A stretch of 64,000 bases of DNA. It comes from Deuterostichococcus epilithicus. Lineage: Eukaryota; Chlorophyta; Trebouxiophyceae; Prasiolales; Stichococcaceae. Every line of letters begins with the position of its first letter. The stretch's first letter is position 1. Location of the stretch: contig JAVTLE010000010.1 in the NCBI GenBank assembly GCA_033439295.1, forward strand, positions 558,001-622,000, written 5' to 3'. The position numbers and the translations under genes were made by a program. Positions 18,047-29,179 of this stretch are shown in pieces. The notes under the pieces are model-generated. The model was not told where the DNA came from. It saw nothing but the letters and a program-made list of their open reading frames with translations, and ran no database searches.

Positions 18047-20604
18047 CTAGGCGGCGCCGGCCGACATGGCAAAGCCCTTGTCTGCCTTCTTGACCCGCTT
18101 CTTGGTCTTTGGCCTGGCGGCTGCGGGCTGCGCTGAGCTGATCGCTGCCGCTGCCGCCCGCTGCTGCGTGGGGCGGCTCGGCAGCCGCGGTGCGGCCACC
18201 GCCGCCGGCTCGCCGCGCGGCAGCCCCATCAGGAACAGCCGTGAGTCCGTGCTGACGGCGTTGGACACAATGCGCATGACGCCGGACAGCGCAAGGTACG
18301 ACCACAGGAAGTTGCTGTGGCCGAACAGGTAGGTGTCCATGCCCGCGACGAGCTGGTAGCGCACGTTGCTGCTGATGCCCATAAAGGCGCTGAGACCGCC
18401 GGCGCCGGCTGCCAGGGCGGGCGGCGGCACGCTGGGCTGGTAGCTGGGGTCACTCCGCCGCCGCAGCGCGGTGCTGGCACCGCCGAGCAGGCTCATGGCG
18501 GCGCCCGCAGCGGCGCCGACAGCGGCGAGCTCGCCGATCTTGGCAACGAAGCTGGCTGCCCGGGTGCCGTAGGTGTACGAGCGCTGCGGGCCCTGGGTGT
18601 CGAACGCATGATTGGGCAGCTTCGCCAGCATGCGCTGCCATGGCATCTTCTGCGGGCTGCCGAAGGACCTGGTGGGCGCGACAGACCTGCAGATGGGGAG
18701 AAGCGCAAGTCAGACCACAGTGAGTGTGTCAACAGTGCAGACACAAGCCCACATGCCAAAGCCTGCATTGCAACCACTCGATGCTGCAAAGGCACCTGCC
18801 GATGCGCCGCCAGATCCAGTCAATGGACAACGGTTTGTGATCGGCAGGTTTGGTCGAGATGGTCAGAAGGATTGGGTGTCGCACCACACGAGCGCGGCGT
18901 TGGCGGCCAGCAGGCTGAGGGTGTTGATGGCGACCAGGTCCAGCTCCTGGCTGAAGCGCTCGCCGCGCTGCTGCACCTCCCACAGCAGGCTCCCGCCCGC
19001 GGTGATGCAGCTCTCCATGATGAGCTTCTGCATGAAGGCCGGGTCCGCCATCATGCGGCCCACTAGGCCCCGCGACACCTGCGGCAGTGGGACATGCCAT
19101 ATGATCAAAGAAAGGACTCCACTTGGGCATCACATGCGGACAGCACCATGTGAATCCACAATCTGTCGCCTCTCATATGCTGTGACACTACTTCATCATT
19201 CGTAAAGCATTGGCAGGCAGTACGCAATAGATTGTGCAGCGCCTCTTACGCAATAGATTCTGCAGCGCCTCTTCAAAGCAGCGGTGTCAAAGTGCGCACC
19301 GCAGTCGGAAGGCTGCGCTGAACTGTGCGGGTGATGGTCGGCCGATTGTCCATGGCGCAAAAGCGTACGAGCTGCTGCGAGGAGAAGAGGCCCATCTGCA
19401 CCGCTTGTCGCAGGATGAGCGGCAGCGTCTCGAAGGTACGGTACCACTCCGACAGCACCGCATTGATGGCTTCCAGAGTGTAGTTATCCTGCACAATCAG
19501 GGATTGCAGATGCTCGTCAATGCTGGAGATCGAGTTTCAAAACAAGGGATTACTGTAGTGGTACTGTGTGACAGGGTGCAAAGGTATCGACGTCAGGAAA
19601 AGCCTGGGAAAAATCGCTGCGATGGTACCTTAATCTCCATGCGGAAGAAGCCGCCGTCGCCACCATTGTCGTCGCCATCGCCAAACTCGTCAAAGTAGTC
19701 GTCATCGTCGCCGCCATCGTCGCCACCGCCACCTATGGTAGTTGAGCAGACATGTTTCAGTGATGTTTCAGTCTGATGCAGCCATTGTTGCGGAAGCAGG
19801 CAAAGCAAAACTCCCCCCCAGTCGTGACAATGTATATGCCACGAAGCCTGAATTCAAAGCGAGCAAACAGGACTGCACCTCCATTGAAGATGCCTTTGCC
19901 GCCGATGCCGCCACCGCCAGAGTTGTCAACTTTAGCCTCCCACTGCTGCATCTTCTGACTCTGGTTCAGCTTGCTCCTCTGCAGCGTGGCACCGCCTCCT
20001 CTGGAGCCCAAGCCCTTGGCCATGCCAGTGGTGGGCACTCTAAGGGATTGTAGGCTCTGCAAGCAGCATGAGCAAACATGTTCAGTAGCCATTGCACAGC
20101 ACCTTCGAGATCTACAGCGCAGCGGAGCAGCAGCTGGTTGTCGCATACGTACGGAGAGATCAGTGAGAATGCATCACATGAGCTAAGCAGGGGAGGTGCA
20201 GTAGGGCGCCGCTGGACGCCAACAGCAACACCAGCGATTGGACAGCAGGGTTCCATTGCGTGGCCGATCAGCCGTACCAGGCCCAGGCAGCGGCCCGCAA
20301 ACCCCACAAACCGATCAGCGTAACATTGTGCAGGCATGCGAGTCAAACAGAAGGCGTGCGGGCCCACCTCTGTGCTGCTGCTGCTCTGGGCTCCCAGCTG
20401 CTCAGCGGATGTCGAGCAAACGGGCGCGCTGCTGTGGCGGCCCCAGGCCGGCACCTGCCGTGCCCTGTGCTGCAGGCATGCTGCCCTGCTGTGCCTCGAC
20501 GCGCCCAGGCATCGGAACGGCGCCGAGCCGGGCAGCGGCAAGACAGCGCCGTGCGCGGAAGGTGCGAGAGCTTGGCGGCCCGAGAGGCTCCCCTGCGCAA
20601 GCAT
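18047..20604 (-). CDS. RETICULATA-related protein (DUF3411), plastid membrane
   Basis: Plant and algal chloroplast-envelope family tied in Arabidopsis to leaf reticulation and plastid metabolism (family knowledge). Six exons: 20604-20368, 20056-19879, 19732-19629, 19488-19300, 19078-18885, 18686-18047; 513 aa. Exon 1 is a Ser/Ala/Arg-rich leader typical of a chloroplast transit peptide. A Gly/Asp-rich acidic linker follows (GGGGDDGGDDDDYFDEFGDG). The DUF3411 domain has DNYTLEAINAVLSEWYRTFE, RQAVQMGLFSSQQLVRFCAM, GLVGRMMADPAFMQKLIMES, ELDLVAINTLSLLAANAALV, PWQRMLAKLPNHAFD and SNVRYQLVAGMDTYLFGHSN. The tail is Lys/Ala-rich. The start at 20604 is the first ATG of the leader frame. A plus-strand ATG overlaps it at 20603, so one of the two starts may be wrong. 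Confidence 0.9.
19221..19272. repeat. 26-bp tandem duplication in RETICULATA-related intron 4
   Basis: Bases 19221-19246 and 19247-19272 differ at one position (TACGCAATAGATT G/C TGCAGCGCCTCT). It is a very recent head-to-tail duplication next to the exon 4 donor. Confidence 0.95.
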
Positions 20605-21139
20605 GGCGTCCACGCTGCTGCAGCACCTCTGGTGAGTCCGCTAGCGACCGCACGGGGTTGTCGCTGGTGAAGGAGCCGTGTCAAGATGGGAAAGGGGCGT
20701 GCTGGGCGTTGCGGAACTGGATTTGGGGCCAGCGGAGATGGGGGATACCGGACCAGACCTGCGTCTAGAGGTGCATCGGTGTCCACCTAGGGTCGGGAAG
20801 CTATCGAAGATCTTCCCGCGCTTTCGCAAAGGCCACGCAGCAGCTGTACGCGCGCCTGTACCCGTAGTCAGGTGCCTCAACCTGCTCCTACTGCTGCGTG
20901 CTGTCAATTCTCTCCTTCTTCTTCTTCACACGGCAGAACGCTGTACGATCAACGTGCTCATGCAAAGCCAGCCAGTTTGACAGGCGCTAGAAGGCTGTGC
21001 AGTTGCCGCTCCGGGTGGACTAGTGAATCGAAAGCGTCCGCTGCAGCTGCTCCGCCCCGCAGCCGCCACTAGCGCTGAACCCGTCGCTGAGGGCTGTCAA
21101 AGGCAATGGCTAGGGGCCACAGCCTTTTGCCGCTGCCAG
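20605..21139. other. upstream region with possible 5' exons of a plus-strand gene
   Basis: An ATG at 20603 opens MASTLLQHL and reaches a canonical TG/GTGAGT donor at 20631. A pyrimidine-rich tract with CAG at about 20937 looks like an acceptor. I could not join these into one confident reading frame. Confidence 0.3.
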
Positions 21140-21648
21140 GTGTCAGCTCAGTCGCACTGTGGCTGCCGTTCCCAGTACTGCAGCGGCGGCAGCAGTGCGA
21201 CAGATGATGGGAGCACGCCTTCCGGCATCTGCGTCAATGATGAGACCAACCCAGTTTGATGATGGCACTGCCTTTGGTGCACGAGACTGGGCGCCTCACC
21301 TGGCACTTCGTCACAGCAGGTATGGAGGAGCCCAGCTCGCAAACCGTACCCTGCAGGATGCCGTAGCAAGTAGGCCGCAGTGACAGGGCGACTGTCAGTG
21401 CTATCGAATGGCAGGCAAGCACAAGTGATTGCAAGGGCGCGCTCAACTCCGCGGTGCGGGACATCCACGGCAGCGAGGCGGTCGCTGCCACGGCAGTGAG
21501 CGGCCGAAGACCGCCAGCGGTCGGCCTCTCGGCATGGCCCGTCTACATAGCGAGGCTGTCTGACGATGGGGTGGCAGGGCTCCAGGACCATATTTGGCAT
21601 CCGCCTTCATTTTCCATGGCATTCCATTCCAGGCTCAGCAAAGCATGA
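21140..21648 (+). CDS. hypothetical protein, 3' exons only
   Basis: Two candidate exons, 21140-21319 and about 21430-21648, join in frame and end at a TGA at 21646-21648. The reading includes MMGARLPASASMMRPTQFDD, GTAFGARDWAPHLALRHS and, after the join, GALNSAVRDIHGSEAVAATA...RLSKA. I do not recognise it. Support is only splice-site fit and an open frame, so it may be a lineage-specific gene or chance. Upstream exons may start at 20603. Confidence 0.35.
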
Positions 21649-21660
21649 GCACCTAGGAGG

Positions 21661-21831
21661 GGGTTGGCAATCAATTCGGATTAATAGCAAGGGGGCGGCG
21701 GTTGGCGGCGAGAACGCTGAAGCAACCCTAGACCGAAGGCCGAGGGGGGTTCGCAATCAATCCGGGATAGCGAGGGGGCGGCGGCTGACAGCAGGAATGC
21801 TGAAGCAACCCTAGACCCGAAGGGTGAGGGT
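21661..21831. repeat. two-copy tandem repeat, about 87-bp unit
   Basis: Bases 21661-21745 and 21748-21831 are copies that share GGGGG CGGCGG blocks and an exact GCTGAAGCAACCCTAGACC. They differ by small indels and about one base in seven. No gene overlaps. Confidence 0.85.
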
Positions 21832-22317
21832 CCAAGCTCGGCTGCTGTGTACGCGCTGTGTATACCGCTGACTTCGAGCAATAACCACGCCTGTCGTCAA
21901 ACACGGCGGGATGTATTTGAACAGCAAACACCGCCGCTGCCGCAAGGCAAGCAGTGGGTCAGGGACCGAGCCCATACAACCTGCTAGGCGCCGCCTGCCG
22001 ATCGGACAACTGCCCACGCACTGCTGAGACTGGCTGCTGGAACTGCTGATCAAGCCTCTGGGCGGCTGCGGACCCCTGCCGTTGATGTGGTGCCGCTCCT
22101 ACTGCACAAACTCCGAAAGTGTGCTGCAGCTGCCCGCTGCAGAGCAGCCGCTGCACCGGCCGCGCTGCCTGCTGCCCGTCCAGCATGTGGCGGGCCACCA
22201 GCGTGCGCCCATATAGGACTATGATAGTCCATGGCGGATAGGGTTGCCAGGCACACCAGGCGGCTTCCCGTCGCTCCACCCCCGGCTGGCTGCGCATGAG
22301 CCAGACGCCCAACACCT

Positions 22318-22460
22318 ACATGCGCCGCCCCCGCTGCTGCTGTTGCGGCTGCTGCTGCGCCGACTCCTGCTGCCCACTATTGCCGCTTCTGCTGCACCGG
22401 CGCCTGCTTTCGTATTGCTGCTGCTGCCGCAGCTGCTGCTGCTGCTGGTCTGCTGCCACA
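22318..22460. repeat. CTG/CTGC-rich low-complexity tract
   Basis: Interrupted CTG triplets run through the segment and give long Leu/Cys frames on the plus strand and Gln/Ser frames on the minus strand. The ORFs here reflect composition rather than genes. Confidence 0.75.
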
Positions 22461-22666
22461 GCTGCCACTGTGGGGTTTGCGGCGGTGGTGGCGCTGATTC
22501 TGCGGCGGCAGCTGCTGCGACCGCCCATAGCTCGGCCTCGATTGCGAGGACCAGTCGCCGCGTGGGCAATAGTGCACTGGTAGTAGTAGTGGTGCACGCG
22601 GCCTGGGTTCCTCAACCCGCCGCAGGCACACAACTTGGTTGTCGCTGTGGCACAAGGGCTGGTGTT

Positions 22667-23010
22667 AGTTTGATCACCTTCGGTGATTCAAACTTATGCA
22701 CTCAAGTTTTCCTCCTGGCCGTAGTAAACCCTAAGAGTCGTCGACGGGAAACCTCCTCCGCCTTCTGCTGGTGTCAGCCTGCGTCTTCGGGTCTTCCGTG
22801 ATCCGTCAGCTGTTCCTTGGGCTTGTCTGCAGACCTTGCGTGAGGCAGGCGCCTCGCGCTGCGGCTGGCCGTGCGAACGGCGCCCCGGCAGCCGGCGTTG
22901 TAAGATTTGGCGAGTTGATGTAAGAATCGTTTCCGCGCCCTTAGTACGATTCTCCATAGAACGGGGAAGCACACCCGTCCTATGGAACCACCCTTATAAC
23001 GAGGGTGGTA
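22667..23010 (+). ncRNA. candidate structured RNA: run of adjacent hairpins
   Basis: Five helices stand out in a gene-free stretch. 22667-22694: 12-bp stem with one bulge around TTC. 22863-22893: GGCTG/CAGCC enclosing GCCGT-GCGA-ACGGC, a GNRA loop. 22923-22953: AGAATCGT/ACGATTCT. 22954-22985: CCATAG.ACGGG/CCCGT.CTATGG with one mismatch. 22987-23009: ACCACCCT/AGGGTGGT. The last three abut with 0-1 nt between them, which is unlikely by chance and typical of a folded RNA or of a small foldback element. I see no hallmark of SRP, RNase P, U snRNA or telomerase RNA. Strand is a guess. Confidence 0.35.
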
Positions 23011-23806
23011 TTCGCGATTGCCAGACGCAGACTGTGATTCGGAAGCCTTCGGGATGCAGAGCAGTCCGCAGGCAGGTTGCGCGGCTGCTGCATCTGGCAA
23101 CCGCTGCGCGCTGCAGCAGTTTGCATAAGGGGCGTTTCGGAGAGATCAACGACGGGGGAAAAGTTTGACAAAGTGTAACTTTTGCTCGTGGGTAAGTTTA
23201 CCCGCCCACCTGCCAAGTACGAAGGGGGGTGTTCACGTCCAGACTGGGGATGTTCGCCGTCTGAGCTGCATGCGGCAAATTGCGCCTGCTTGTTTCAGCA
23301 GATGTCAGAAAGGCTTCTGCAGATCATGTGCGAGCGCTTTCGGGGTGGAAACTTCATGTCGCCCTGATTCTCATGCGCATTTTTTGAATTTTTCCCTCAC
23401 CCCGAGCCGTGAGAGTCCTGGAGCGTGCTGATTTTGCTATCTGTCTGAGTCCTGCGATCATATCAGGATGAGCATGCCATGCCAGCTGCTGCATGTTGCG
23501 ATGCGTCATTTTGCTGTGGCCGTTTTCGCTACAGGGTGCTGCCCGGTGCTGTCATTCCTCGGCAGGCCGGCCTTATTACCGACCTAGCTCCTCCCTTTCG
23601 GCTGGCCCCTTTCGATCAAACTCGCGTCTCGCCCCCGGCGAACGCCCATTGTTCAGGGTTTAGGGGGGTTTAGTGCGTCAGCCCGTGGACATTGCTTCTA
23701 GCGGTGTGTCGAGGTTTAATGCTTTAAATTTGGGCAATGGGTGCATCTTCCAACTTCTCCGAATCATCGGAGTGGCACGCGCGAGCGAGCAGTTCGTCAG
23801 ACTGTC
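23011..23806. other. gene-poor stretch before the tRNA gene
   Basis: No exon supported. A telomere-like GGGTTTAGGGGGGTTTAG lies near 23658. Short ORFs lack similarity to anything I know. Confidence 0.45.
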
Positions 23807-23890
23807 GTCAGTTTGCTCGAGTGGTCTAAGAGGTCGCGTTCAAGTTGCGATAGGCGCAAGCCTGCGTGGGTTCAAACCCCACAGCTGACA
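23807..23890 (+). tRNA. tRNA-Leu (anticodon CAA)
   Basis: 84 nt, class II (long variable arm). Acceptor stem GTCAGTT pairs with AGCTGAC (one G-U), discriminator A. D arm GCTCGAGTGGTCTAAGAGGT; anticodon stem TCGCG/TGCGA with loop TTCAAGT giving CAA; variable hairpin AGGC-GCAA-GCCT; T arm GTGGG-TTCAAAC-CCCAC. No intron. It should decode UUG. Confidence 0.95.
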
Positions 23891-24422
23891 CATGTTTTCA
23901 CCTGCTGCGGTATGTTTCTCGGCTGCCTTGCTGCGGCCTCTGCCACGCCACTGCCGCTGGACGATGATGCATGTCTCCCAATCCTTCCATGCGACAGCGA
24001 GACATGACAGAAGGTCAGGGCCGACAATCCAGCTCCAACTCTGATTCCCGCCATCTTGTGCAACTCGCGAGATCGCGCCAATTATAAGCCAATTCAACCA
24101 GTCAAGTGGCCAGCAAGGTTACCTGCAGTTTCGATTCAAGCAGTTGCAATTTATCGTAGATTCTGTCCAACTCGTAGATTCTGTCCAACTCGTGAGATTG
24201 GAGACCGACGCCGCGGCCTGGGCGTCCTTCCCTGAGATCCGCTGTGACGATTTCACCTAGATCGGTTGTTTGGTCCGACACGCGTTAGTGCAAGGCAACT
24301 GTCTATTGAGTCAAAGTGGCTTTTTATCTGCCCCGGCCTTCCTTGGGCAGCTCGGTTTCAGGAGAATCGCGGTCTGGAAGTGTCTGTCTGCCTTCCGCAA
24401 GCGGCGCGCACGCAAGCCAGGC
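23891..24422. other. intergenic region before ATP-citrate lyase A
   Basis: Holds the promoter and 5' UTR of the downstream gene. A short direct repeat CCAACTCGTAGATTCTGT/CCAACTCGTGAGATT lies at about 24166-24200. No gene seen. Confidence 0.55.
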
Positions 24423-27400
24423 ATGGCGCGCAAGAAGATCAGGGAGTATGACTCCAAGCGGCTCCTCAAGCAGCACATCAAGGCGCTGGCGGGCCTGGAT
24501 CTGCCGCTCAAGGCTGCGCAGGTGCGGCAGGGCTTGGCCGTCCTCCCTGTGCCGTGCGGACAAGGCGGTCACAGCTTGTACCGGCTGCACCCCGCCACAG
24601 CCGCCTGTCGCAACGATCTCATGGCGCAGTGTAGAAAGGGCGTGAAGCCCAAAGATCGGCGCACAGTACGACTGCCGCCAACTTGGCACCGACCGCTGCG
24701 GTACAGGACCTCACTTCGAATGTCCCACCATGTCTCCCATTTCTCTGCCGCTGCTGCTGCGCAGGTGTCCCAGAGCACCGATTTCGCAGAGCTGCTGGAC
24801 GCGGAGCCGTGGCTCAAGACCACGCAGCTGGTGGTCAAGCCAGACATGCTGTTTGGCAAGCGCGGCAAGAACGACCTGCTGGCGCTCAATGTCACTGCCA
24901 GTGAGGCGGAGGCCTTCATCGCCGCTCGCATGAACAAGCAGGTGGGTTGGCTAGTGGTAAATGCATCAAGAGTGGCTGCACCGACTGCATGCTAGCACCA
25001 GCAGCCACTGTGCCACTCATGCTCGACCAGTGTTGAGAACACATCATGCAAACCGTCTGGCGCGGTGCGGCCGATAATCCATCGATCATTGATCAATCAT
25101 CAACCAATCAAACAGTAATTCATGATCAGCCACCATCAGCTGGGCTGGACATGTGCACAGGTGACGGTCGACGGCTGCGCGGGCGGCGTGCACACCTTCA
25201 TCGTGGAGCCCTTTGTGCCGCACCAGCACGAGTTCTACCTGTGCATCCAGTCAGAGCGCCTAGGTGACACCATCAGCTTCAGGTGAGGGTTGGGGCCGCC
25301 TGAATTGGTAGTTTAGGATTGGTTTGAAACCATCTCCGAGCAAGTTGTGGGAAGCATGGGACGCCTGGTTGTCTGTTGGTTGCAGCATTGCAGCGGGCTG
25401 CTGTGCCCGCAGTGTCAGGGACAGGGTTCATGCTGTGTCAGCCCAGCCAGCACGCCTGCTGCCATGAGCTTCTGCAGCGGGGGTGTTACCTTTGCATGCC
25501 CTCAGGGTGCCTACCTGCTACCATGCTTCCCCCTGCAGCGACGCCGGTGGCATAGAGATCGAGGAGAACTGGGACCGGGTGAAGGCCGTCACCATTCCAA
25601 CGCTTGGGAAAGCGATCGGCGATGCGCTGGCGCCGCTCCTGGGCGGCCTGCCGCTGGAGCTGCGCCCCGGCATCGAAAACTTCATCCAGTCCGCCTACGC
25701 GGTCCGTGCACGATTTCTGCAGCGATGCACCGAGCGCTGGCCGCTGTTGGACGCAAGGTCAAGAAGTGCAAAACTGACATTTGGGGGCGCTTGGCTGACA
25801 AGTGCATCGACTATATGAGCTCCGGCCATCTTCACAAGGTCATAAGGGCTTCTGAGAAGAGGCCTAGTGCAGCTGCAGAAGGCCTCCTGTGCCACAGGAG
25901 CTGCACAGAGGGAGCGTGACATGGAAAAACACGAGTGGCGGAATGGCCCCGGGCTGAGACCCATACCAGTAACATCACGCGCGCAGGTGTTTCAGGACCT
26001 GGACTTCTCCCTCATGGAGATGAACCCCTTCACGCTGGACGCCGCTGGCTCCCCCTTCCCGCTCGACATGAGGTGCAGCTTCGTTGCTGCATACACTGAT
26101 TACAACCTGCCGTGCCCCCGCGATTGGCCACCACTGGCCACCACAGTCTCTTGTGGGCGGCTCTGATCAGACTGTCTGACCTGTGCTGCGACCTGTACTG
26201 CTGCCATCTCAAGCACACGGCAGCCATGGATACCCATACGCCGCCATACGCCGCCGGCTGGCACCTGTTGCTGTTGCAACCAATGACGGGCTTAAAACCT
26301 CCTACAGGGGGGAGCTGGACGACACAGCGGCCTTCAAGAGCGGCAAGAAGTGGGGCCGCATCGAGTTTCCACAGCCCTTTGGCCGTGGCATGTCTGCGGC
26401 CGAGGAGGCGGTGCATGCCGCCGATGAGAAGACTGGTGAGACGGGCAGAGGGTCACTTTTCATCACTTTGACCATGCTGATGGCTCCCTTTGCCTGCCGC
26501 GCCTGCAGGCAGCTGCGAGGAGGCAGGTGGCGCCATGTGGCATCAGCCGCCCGCTTGAGCGGCAGAGAGGCACATGTCCTCGTTGTCGTGTGTTGGGACG
26601 CACTCGTTCCCAACCTCAGTGCCAGCGCTTGTGCCGTCAACGCTGACCTGCAGGCGCGTCGCTGAAGCTGACCATCCTGAACCCCAAGGGCCGCGTTTGG
26701 ACCATGGTGGCAGGCGGCGGCGCCTCCGTCATCTACGCCGACACCGTCGGAGACCTGGGCTATGCGCAGGTGTGCAAGGGCCCGTATCTACATCTCAACT
26801 TGCAGCGAATTGCAGTAGTACTGTGAGCAGTGGCGCCTCGGTCACCTGCGCCAACACCGCTAGGGACCTGGATGCTGAGCAGACGAGCTGATGTAATGAC
26901 TTGCCTTTTTGTGCGACGAGAGTTCAAAGCGCCTCCGCCATCTGTGCGGACACAGTCAGCTCTTGGGCTACCTTGCGGCACAGAGCTTCACAACATTCAT
27001 GAGCTCAGTCTGCGCGGGTGCAGAGCTCGGCTCGTTCACATACTAGGGGACACGAGCACACTGGCATTGCCTCCCTGTTTCACACATCACTCGATGCATC
27101 ATGTGCTTGCGCAGGAGCTCGGCTGCTACTCTGAATACAGCGGTGCCCCCAGCACCGCAGAGACCTACACCTTCGCCAGGACGCTGCTCAACTGGTCCGT
27201 CCACTCCTTCCCTTGCACCTGGTGCCTGAGTCGCCCTGCCCTGCCTTGGCGCCTGGTGCCTGCCGAGCGGCTGTCACGCTGCGGCCTGGACTGCAATGCA
27301 GCAGGTGGCCTGTGCAATCGGAAGATGCAACGGCGAGCTGGTCCAGTGGCCAACAACTGTCTCTGCCGTCTCCACATGCTGCTCAACACTGCAATGCTGA

Positions 27401-28142
27401 CTCCGCTGCTGCCTTGCTGGGGCAGTGCGACTGCAAATCCTGATGGCCGGCGGCGGGCCCTGCTGGTGGGCGGCGGCATCGCAAACTTCACCTCCGTGGC
27501 CGGTACCTTCACGGGCATCGTGAAGGTGACATGCCCGAAGGGTTCAGACTGCAGAGAAGCTGGTTCTTGGCCGAGAACCTGCGCCCGTGCTGGATGTGCA
27601 ACGAGAGCGCCGACCTGGCGGATTGGTGTGTGAAGTAGGGATGCAGACAACACGACCTGTCGGCACTGGAGGGATAGCCCTACTTCGTGTCATGTGCAGG
27701 CGATGCGGGAGCTGGCGGGGGACATCAAGGCCGCCAAGCTCAAGATCTTCGTGCGGCGCGGCGGCCCGCAGGTGTGCTGACTGCCCTGCACATGGTGGCA
27801 TGCACTGCTGATGACATGCGTCGCGCTGCAGCGAGCAGGGGTGCATGCAGCACGGCAAGGGGCAGCCTGGACTGCCTCGAACGAATAGGCGCTGCGGGCT
27901 GAGGCACAGCTGAGGTAGCATCGAAACCTCGCATCCACCGTCCAGTCCGCCCCAGACGCTTGTTTCATAGTTCCGCCATGATTGTGCTGACGGCAACTGG
28001 CCCTGCGCAGTGGCAAGCTGGCTTGGAGCTGATGCGGCAGCTGGGACGGGATCTAGGTCTGGAGGTGGATGTGCACGGGCCGACGGAGAGCATGACGGGC
28101 ATCTGCAAGCTGGCCATCGACTGGGTGCGGCAGGACGATTGA
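24423..28142 (+). CDS. ACLA: ATP-citrate lyase subunit A (plant-type alpha chain)
   Basis: With subunit B, makes cytosolic acetyl-CoA and oxaloacetate from citrate, CoA and ATP; this is the ATP-grasp/CoA-ligase half. Eleven exons: 24423-24521, 24765-24941, 25161-25282, 25539-25701, 25987-26072, 26308-26435, 26654-26769, 27115-27194, 27426-27525, 27700-27771, 28011-28142; 424 aa, as in plants (about 423). It begins [20 protein letters not shown] and contains [125 protein letters not shown] and MTGICKLAI. Intron 7 carries a decayed copy of the end of exon 7. A TGTAA-type poly(A) signal lies near 28242 (inferred from algal practice). Subunit B is not in this window. Confidence 0.97.
26826..26884 (+). 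repeat. decayed copy of ACLA exon 7 end in intron 7
   Basis: TGGCGCCTCGGTCACCTGCG and what follows match the exon bases for [18 protein letters not shown] (26714-26769) at about three of four positions, placed about 113 bp downstream. Frame and several codons are lost. Confidence 0.8.
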
Positions 28143-29179
28143 ACGAATGAAGAGTCGTGCCCGGCTCACATCGTCGAAATAACTGGAAGTTCGGCAAGCA
28201 AAGAAACTTGTCGGAGAATGTGCAGCCGAGACGAAGCTGCAATTGTAAAAGATGCTCCAGCTCTGTAGATGCGCTGCAAAGCTGTTTGATTGCGTCAGTG
28301 GGATGTACCTAGTTCTTGTGCATGGGAGGCGCCTCGCGGAATTCGTGTTGTTTCACACGCTGCGTTAGCTAGTTGAGCATCAAACCAAATCCAGTGCAAC
28401 AAACCGGGCCATTGCCACAACAGCACAATGGTGTGGTTGTCGATGCGTCAGAGGAGCGCGGAAGCGGAGAGCCTAAAACCCCCTGACACGCACACAAAAA
28501 CCTCTAGTCATGAATTGTCAATTCAGCCCTACCCTAGCGGTCGCCCAGAGCTGGGCGCCGTTAATTGCCAGGATCTCAAAGTCTCAAGCCCCTGGGCTTG
28601 CACCGCTCCTAACCGACCCGCCTACCAAAAACCCTGGATGCTCCTGTCTCCCCAGCTGACTGCAGGAGCACCCTCGCCCAAAACAATTGAGCTGGAAACC
28701 ACCACCCGACACAGGCGCAACCTCAAGTGGGGAGCCACCTGTCGTCCCGCCTGTCGCCACTGCTTCCCCCGTGCTTCCTTCTTGGTTTGGCTTGGAAAAA
28801 CTGATGGGGGATTGCTATACCCAGCCAATCCCCGTCCATCACCACAAAAACCCGCACTGGGGCATACTTCCCGTGCTTGTTTTGATGCACTTGTGTCTTG
28901 GTGTGTCAATCGGCCACACATGACGCCGGCGGCGGCGGCCACTAGCCTGCCGCCGCAAGTGCTGCGACTCAGAGCGAGCACCACAGCTACGTGCTGTTAG
29001 GTCGCCCGACTCTCTGCTGCTGCAACGACGCCCGCTGCCGTCCGCTTCCTGATCACACTGCGGCCGCTTTACGCTGCCGCCTCACTGCCGCAGCTGGGGA
29101 TCCGCCCGCCACTGCCTCTCTGCCGCTGTCGATAGATAGCCTTGCTGCATGGCCGCTCAAACGTGGTCACCGCCGCCGC
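28143..29179. other. convergent intergenic region ACLA/GATA factor
   Basis: About 1 kb with the 3' ends of two convergent genes. An open frame at 28428-29000 (+) has no recognisable domain and odd composition for this locus; I do not call it. Confidence 0.45.

Noticed and set aside
28428-29000. 190-residue plus-strand open frame between ACLA and the GATA gene
   Set aside because: No recognisable domain, no fitting splice sites, low-complexity Pro/Thr content. Could be a lineage-specific gene but is not supported.
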